DNA of 64,000 nucleotides, taken from the NCBI GenBank assembly GCA_049446715.1, contig JBMTQX010000008.1:1-64000 (forward strand). Direction: 5' to 3'. The number at the start of each line of letters is the position of its first letter. Position 1 is the first letter of the stretch. Under the pieces are notes generated by a model. It was not told the DNA's origin, made no database searches, and was given only the letters and a program-made list of their open reading frames with translations. The position numbers and the translations under genes are program-made. Of this stretch, positions 60,693-64,000 are shown in pieces. Source of the DNA: Eutrophocola sp049446715 (GTDB taxonomy: Bacteria > Pseudomonadota > Gammaproteobacteria > Pseudomonadales > Pseudohongiellaceae).

Positions 60693-61699
60693 GCAGCCTC
60701 CCTGCGCCACAGCAAGGATACCTGGCGCTTGAAAACAGCCGACTGCAGCAGCAACACGGCAATCACCACCAGCGACTTGATCAGCAGGTTGTACTGCGGG
60801 GCGATGCCACTGACGAGAATGGTGGTGCTCAGGGCCTGGATAATCAGTACGCCGATCACCGACAGCACCAGCGAAAATCGTCCACCGGCCAGCGCTGCAC
60901 CACCGATGACAACGGCCAGAATGGCATCCAGTTCCAGCCACAGGCCGGCATTGTTGGCATCGGCGCCCTGGATATCGGCTGTGATGATCATGCCTGCCAC
61001 GGCAGCGCACAGACCGGAAATCCCGTAAACCGCCAGTTTCACGCCCTTCACGGGCACACCGGCATAGTGGCTGGCCTGCGCATTACAACCCACCGCTTCG
61101 ATGAACAGACCGAGCGCGGTGAAACGCACCAGCCCATGCACCAGCAACAGGACTATCACGGTAATCACCACCGGTGCCGGCAAACCCAGCAGGCTGCCAA
61201 CCCCCAGGAAGGCAAAACCGTCATGGGTGAACGTGATGATCTGCCCGTCATTGATGAGCTGGGCAATACCGCGTCCGGCCACCATCAGCACCAGTGTGGC
61301 GACAATCGGTTGTATACCGAGATAACTGACCAGGCCGCCGTTGACCAGGCCGGCCGCCAGACCGGCCAGCAAGCCTAGGGTCATGATCATGAGTAGAGAC
61401 ATGTCAGTATCGGTGATCAGGTTGGCACACACAGCACCCGTGATGGCAATCACCGCGCCGACACTGAGATCGACACCGCCGGTGGCGATCACCAGGCTCA
61501 TGCCGATGGCGAGCAGGGCCACCGGCGTACCGCGATTGAGGACATCCACCAGGCTGCCATACAGTCGGCCGTCACGCAGTTCGACCTGGAAAAATGCCGG
61601 GCTGATGAACAGGTTGGCCAGCAGGATCAACGCCAGCGCCAGCAGCGGCCAGAAATAGCGACTGTGCAGGCAGCGTTGCAACAGCGCATGGGCCTTCAT
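60689..61699 (-). CDS. ytfT: sugar ABC transporter permease YtfT
   Basis: A 336-residue membrane protein of the AraH/RbsC family. AIGMSLVIATGGVDLSVGAVIAI (split, VIATGGVDLSVGAV), IQPIVATLVLMVAGRGIAQLI and a WLELDAILAVVIGGAALAGGRFS stretch (split) are characteristic of YtfT. Its ATG overlaps the ytfR stop and its own stop overlaps yjfF. Together YtfT and YjfF form the channel for the ligand delivered by YtfQ. Confidence 0.93.
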   Translation of the reverse strand: MKAHALLQRCLHSRYFWPLLALALILLANLFISPAFFQVELRDGRLYGSLVDVLNRGTPVALLAIGMSLVIATGGVDLSVGAVIAITGAVCANLITDTDMSLLMIMTLGLLAGLAAGLVNGGLVSYLGIQPIVATLVLMVAGRGIAQLINDGQIITFTHDGFAFLGVGSLLGLPAPVVITVIVLLLVHGLVRFTALGLFIEAVGCNAQASHYAGVPVKGVKLAVYGISGLCAAVAGMIITADIQGADANNAGLWLELDAILAVVIGGAALAGGRFSLVLSVIGVLIIQALSTTILVSGIAPQYNLLIKSLVVIAVLLLQSAVFKRQVSLLWRREAA

Positions 61700-63222
61700 G
61701 TGCCGGCACCACTGGCCATCGCGGTCATGATGTGCTGCTCACTGATCTGCTCGCCCTGCAGGTGGGCCTGCACACGCTTCTCGCGCATCACCACGACCTG
61801 GTCGCACAGCGCCAGCAGCTCCTCGATTTCCGACGAGGCCACGATCACGGTCATGCCCTGTGCGCACAGCCGGCGAATCAGGCGGATGATTTCGGCATGG
61901 GCACCGATGTCGATGCCGCGGGTGGGTTCGTCCAGAATCAGGACATTCGGTTGCGTGATCAGCCAGCGCCCCAGCACCACCTTCTGCTGGTTGCCGCCAC
62001 TGAGTTCACCCACGGCTTTTTCCGCATTCGGACAAGCGATCTGTAGGTCGGCAATCATGGTCTGCGCCAAACGCTGCTGCTCATGGCGGGAAACCGGTTT
62101 CAGCCAGCCCTGCCTGGCCTGGCGGGCAAGCATGAGGTTTTCACGAATGCTGAGTTCACCGACGATACCGTCGTGCTTGCGGTCTTCCGGACACAGGGCC
62201 AGCGCATGCCCGACAGCCTGACGGGGCGAATGGATCATGACTGCCTGGCCAACTATGGCAACATTGCCGCCGGTGACGCTGGCCAGCCCGAACAGGGTTT
62301 CGCAGACTTCAGTGCGCCCGGCCCCGAGCAGGCCTGACAGTCCCAGCACCTGGCCTTTGGCCACGGCAAAGGAAATGCCATGCAGACCGTTGCTGGATGT
62401 CACGTTGCTGGCCACCAGCAGCGGTTCGCCGGTCGTCGCAGACGGTTTATCGCGTGCCTCGGCTTCCAGCACTGCCAGCTCCCGTCCCAGCATGTGGCCC
62501 ACCAGGTCATGACGCGGCAACTGCGTCTTGACAAACGTGCCGACCCGGCTGCCGTTGCGCAGCACCGTGATGCGATCACTGATCTCGTAAACCTGGTCGA
62601 GAAAATGCGTGATAAACACAATCGCCATGCCCTGCGCCTTCAGCTCACGCAGCAGGCTGAACAACAGGGTCACTTCGTCACGGTCGAGACTGGCGGTGGG
62701 TTCATCCAGGACCAGCACCCGGGCGGACTGGTCGATGCCGCGGGCAATGGCCACCAGTTGCTGTATCGCCAGTGAATACACTGACAGGGGTTGTGTGACA
62801 TCGATATCGAGATGGAAGCGTTGCAGCAGGACGCGCGCCCTGTCGTGCAGGGTGCGCCAGTCGATGCAACCGAAGCGGCGCGGTTCTCGCCCGAGATAGA
62901 GGTTGTGCGCCACGCTCAGGTTGGGCAGCAGGTTCACTTCCTGGTACACGGTGCTGATGCCGGCTGCCTGGGCGTCGGCGGGCGAATGCAGGGACAGCGG
63001 CTTGCCATCGCAGAGTATGTGCCCGGCATTCGGGACATAGGCCCCGGTCATGACCCTGATCAGGGTGGATTTGCCGGCGCCGTTTTCGCCCAGCAGGGCA
63101 TGGATTTCTCCGGGCGCCAGATCGAAGCTGACGTTGTCGAGTGCCTGCACGCCGGCAAACTGCTTGCTGACCTCAACTAGGGCCAGTACGGAGCTGGCAG
63201 GTTGTGGCGCCGACTCGTTCAT
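61696..63222 (-). CDS. ytfR: sugar ABC transporter ATPase YtfR
   Basis: A 508-residue ATPase with two nucleotide-binding domains, the normal size for this family. The first has Walker A GENGAGKST (45-53), a degenerate signature LSVYSLAIQQ and Walker B LVLDEPTASLD. The second has the usual degenerate Walker A GLSGLLGAGRTE, signature LSGGNQQK and LILDEPTRGIDIG. One intact and one altered site is normal for sugar importers. It starts five bases after the ytfQ stop. Confidence 0.95.
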   Translation of the reverse strand: MNESAPQPASSVLALVEVSKQFAGVQALDNVSFDLAPGEIHALLGENGAGKSTLIRVMTGAYVPNAGHILCDGKPLSLHSPADAQAAGISTVYQEVNLLPNLSVAHNLYLGREPRRFGCIDWRTLHDRARVLLQRFHLDIDVTQPLSVYSLAIQQLVAIARGIDQSARVLVLDEPTASLDRDEVTLLFSLLRELKAQGMAIVFITHFLDQVYEISDRITVLRNGSRVGTFVKTQLPRHDLVGHMLGRELAVLEAEARDKPSATTGEPLLVASNVTSSNGLHGISFAVAKGQVLGLSGLLGAGRTEVCETLFGLASVTGGNVAIVGQAVMIHSPRQAVGHALALCPEDRKHDGIVGELSIRENLMLARQARQGWLKPVSRHEQQRLAQTMIADLQIACPNAEKAVGELSGGNQQKVVLGRWLITQPNVLILDEPTRGIDIGAHAEIIRLIRRLCAQGMTVIVASSEIEELLALCDQVVVMREKRVQAHLQGEQISEQHIMTAMASGAGT

Positions 63223-63227
63223 GCCGG

Positions 63228-64000
63228 TCAGTTTGCGCCGGTTCTCCTGGCGTATTCCTCGGCAGCGGTCTCCTGCGTGTACAGGTCGCCGTTGATACTG
63301 ACCAGTTTCGGGCCCGCCGGCCCGCCGTTGAGATAATTGATGATGGCATCGAAAGCCGGACCGCCCATGTGCGGGCTCAGTTCGACAGTGGCATTGGTCT
63401 CGCCGTCCGCCATGGCCTTGAAGATATCGGGCACCGCATCCACGGAGACGATGAGAATGTCATCCCCGGGATCGAGCCCGGCTTCCTTGATGGCCAGCAC
63501 GGCCCCGATCGCCATTTCATCGTTGTGCGCCCACACGGCGCAGATCTCGTTGCCGCCGTTTTCCGCTTTCAGAAAACTCTCCATCACTTCCTTGCCCTTG
63601 CTACGGGTGAAGTCACCGGTCTGGGAACGGATGATGGTGGCCTGGGGGTAGTCGGCAATGACTTCGTTGAAGCCGGTCATGCGATCAATGGCGGCCGTAG
63701 CACCAACGGTGCCCTGCAGTTCCACGATGTCGCAGACACCGCCGGTGGCATCCATCAGCCAGCGGGCAGCCTTGCGGCCCTCTTCCACAAAGTCGGAAGC
63801 AATGCGGGTCAGGTACAGGGAGTCATCATCCAGGGCCATGTTGCGGTCAACGATGACCACGGGAATGCCGGCGCGTTTGGCTTCTTCCAGCACCGGCTTC
63901 CAGCCGGTTTCCACCACCGGGGCCACGACCATGCCGTCGACCCCCTGGGCGATGAAACTGCGGATGGCCTTGATCTGGTTTTCCTGTTTCTGCTGGGCAT
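63228..64000 (-). CDS. ytfQ: sugar ABC transporter binding protein YtfQ, 5' end outside window
   Basis: About 256 C-terminal residues are inside; the start and signal peptide lie beyond base 64000. AQQKQENQIKAIRSFIAQGVDG opens the visible part, followed by VVAPVVETGWKPVLEEAKRAGIPVVIVDRN (split, VETGWKPVLEEAKRAGIPV), FVEEGRKAARWLM, GTVGATAAIDRM and SVDAVPDIFKAM. These are hallmarks of YtfQ, the periplasmic galactofuranose-binding protein, more broadly furanose/pyranose-binding type I proteins. It is the first visible gene of the ytfQRT-yjfF-lactonase operon. Confidence 0.93.
   Translation of the reverse strand, partial: AQQKQENQIKAIRSFIAQGVDGMVVAPVVETGWKPVLEEAKRAGIPVVIVDRNMALDDDSLYLTRIASDFVEEGRKAARWLMDATGGVCDIVELQGTVGATAAIDRMTGFNEVIADYPQATIIRSQTGDFTRSKGKEVMESFLKAENGGNEICAVWAHNDEMAIGAVLAIKEAGLDPGDDILIVSVDAVPDIFKAMADGETNATVELSPHMGGPAFDAIINYLNGGPAGPKLVSINGDLYTQETAAEEYARRTGAN

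Noticed and set aside
1..64000. tRNA, rRNA, CRISPR array, insertion sequence, integrase or phage genes
   Set aside because: No cloverleaf-like, rRNA-like or regularly spaced repeat sequence was noticed, and no transposase or integrase product was found among the readable frames.

Overview
The window reads as a chromosomal segment of a GC-rich, Gram-negative, aerobic heterotroph. A marine or environmental gammaproteobacterium is the best guess, based on a TonB-dependent receptor, TRAP transporters, many Sec, Tat and lipoprotein signals, ytfQRT/yjfF-type sugar import and enterobacterial-style REP hairpins. The genus cannot be fixed from the sequence. There are no rRNA or tRNA genes, CRISPR arrays, insertion sequences or phage genes. 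Almost everything is accessory catabolism: uptake, exported hydrolases and CoA-dependent or sugar-acid degradation.

Layout. (1) Positions 265-1931 hold two exported NTF2-like proteins. (2) From 16386 down to 1953 on the minus strand runs a co-directional run of 14 genes: a CapA-like phosphoesterase, TRAP permeases, two 2-hydroxyacyl-CoA dehydratase-type subunits, a double-length and a single CaiB/BaiF CoA-transferase, a TRAP binding lipoprotein, an esterase, a DUF3237 lipoprotein, a dihaem cytochrome, an OmpA-like protein and an alpha/beta hydrolase. The first eight are stitched together by 1-4 base ATGA, GTGA or TGATG overlaps. A divergent GntR/FCD regulator (16500-17198) faces the operon across two perfect inverted repeats. 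(3) 17416-33532 is dominated by exported hydrolases: an S15/CocE peptidase-like enzyme, three more alpha/beta hydrolases of the family at 1953 (two in tandem), VOC protein, ceramidase, SGNH hydrolase, HSL-type hydrolase, tannase-like enzyme, metallo-beta-lactamase and a beta-helix protein, plus SnoaL-like proteins. (4) 35246-41339 and 49699-53377 look like sugar-acid catabolism (lactonase, two enolase-superfamily dehydratases, aldolase, RraA-like protein, BASS and GntP transporters, MmgE/PrpD). Unusually, the lactonase, dehydratases, aldolase and RraA-like protein carry export signals. (5) 41367-43026 is a decaying three-gene operon. (6) 43427-46129 is a TonB receptor, followed by small stress genes. 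(7) 47001-49702 is an SsuABC-like importer. (8) 53641-57327 is a P450, MFS transporter and DUF6152 operon. (9) 58819-64000 is a ytfQ-ytfR-ytfT-yjfF-lactonase sugar operon, cut by the window end.

Two themes connect the regions. A 12-base perfect palindrome, ATTGTTAACAAT, occurs four times, only between genes (17367, 20243, 43289, 53470). An adjacent ATTGTTCACAAT and a longer-spaced relative (31306) complete the set, which looks like the operator of one regulon. Second, at least seven genes are broken by single stop codons or 1-base deletions while the rest of the frame remains readable. This points to recent gene decay or to sequence error.
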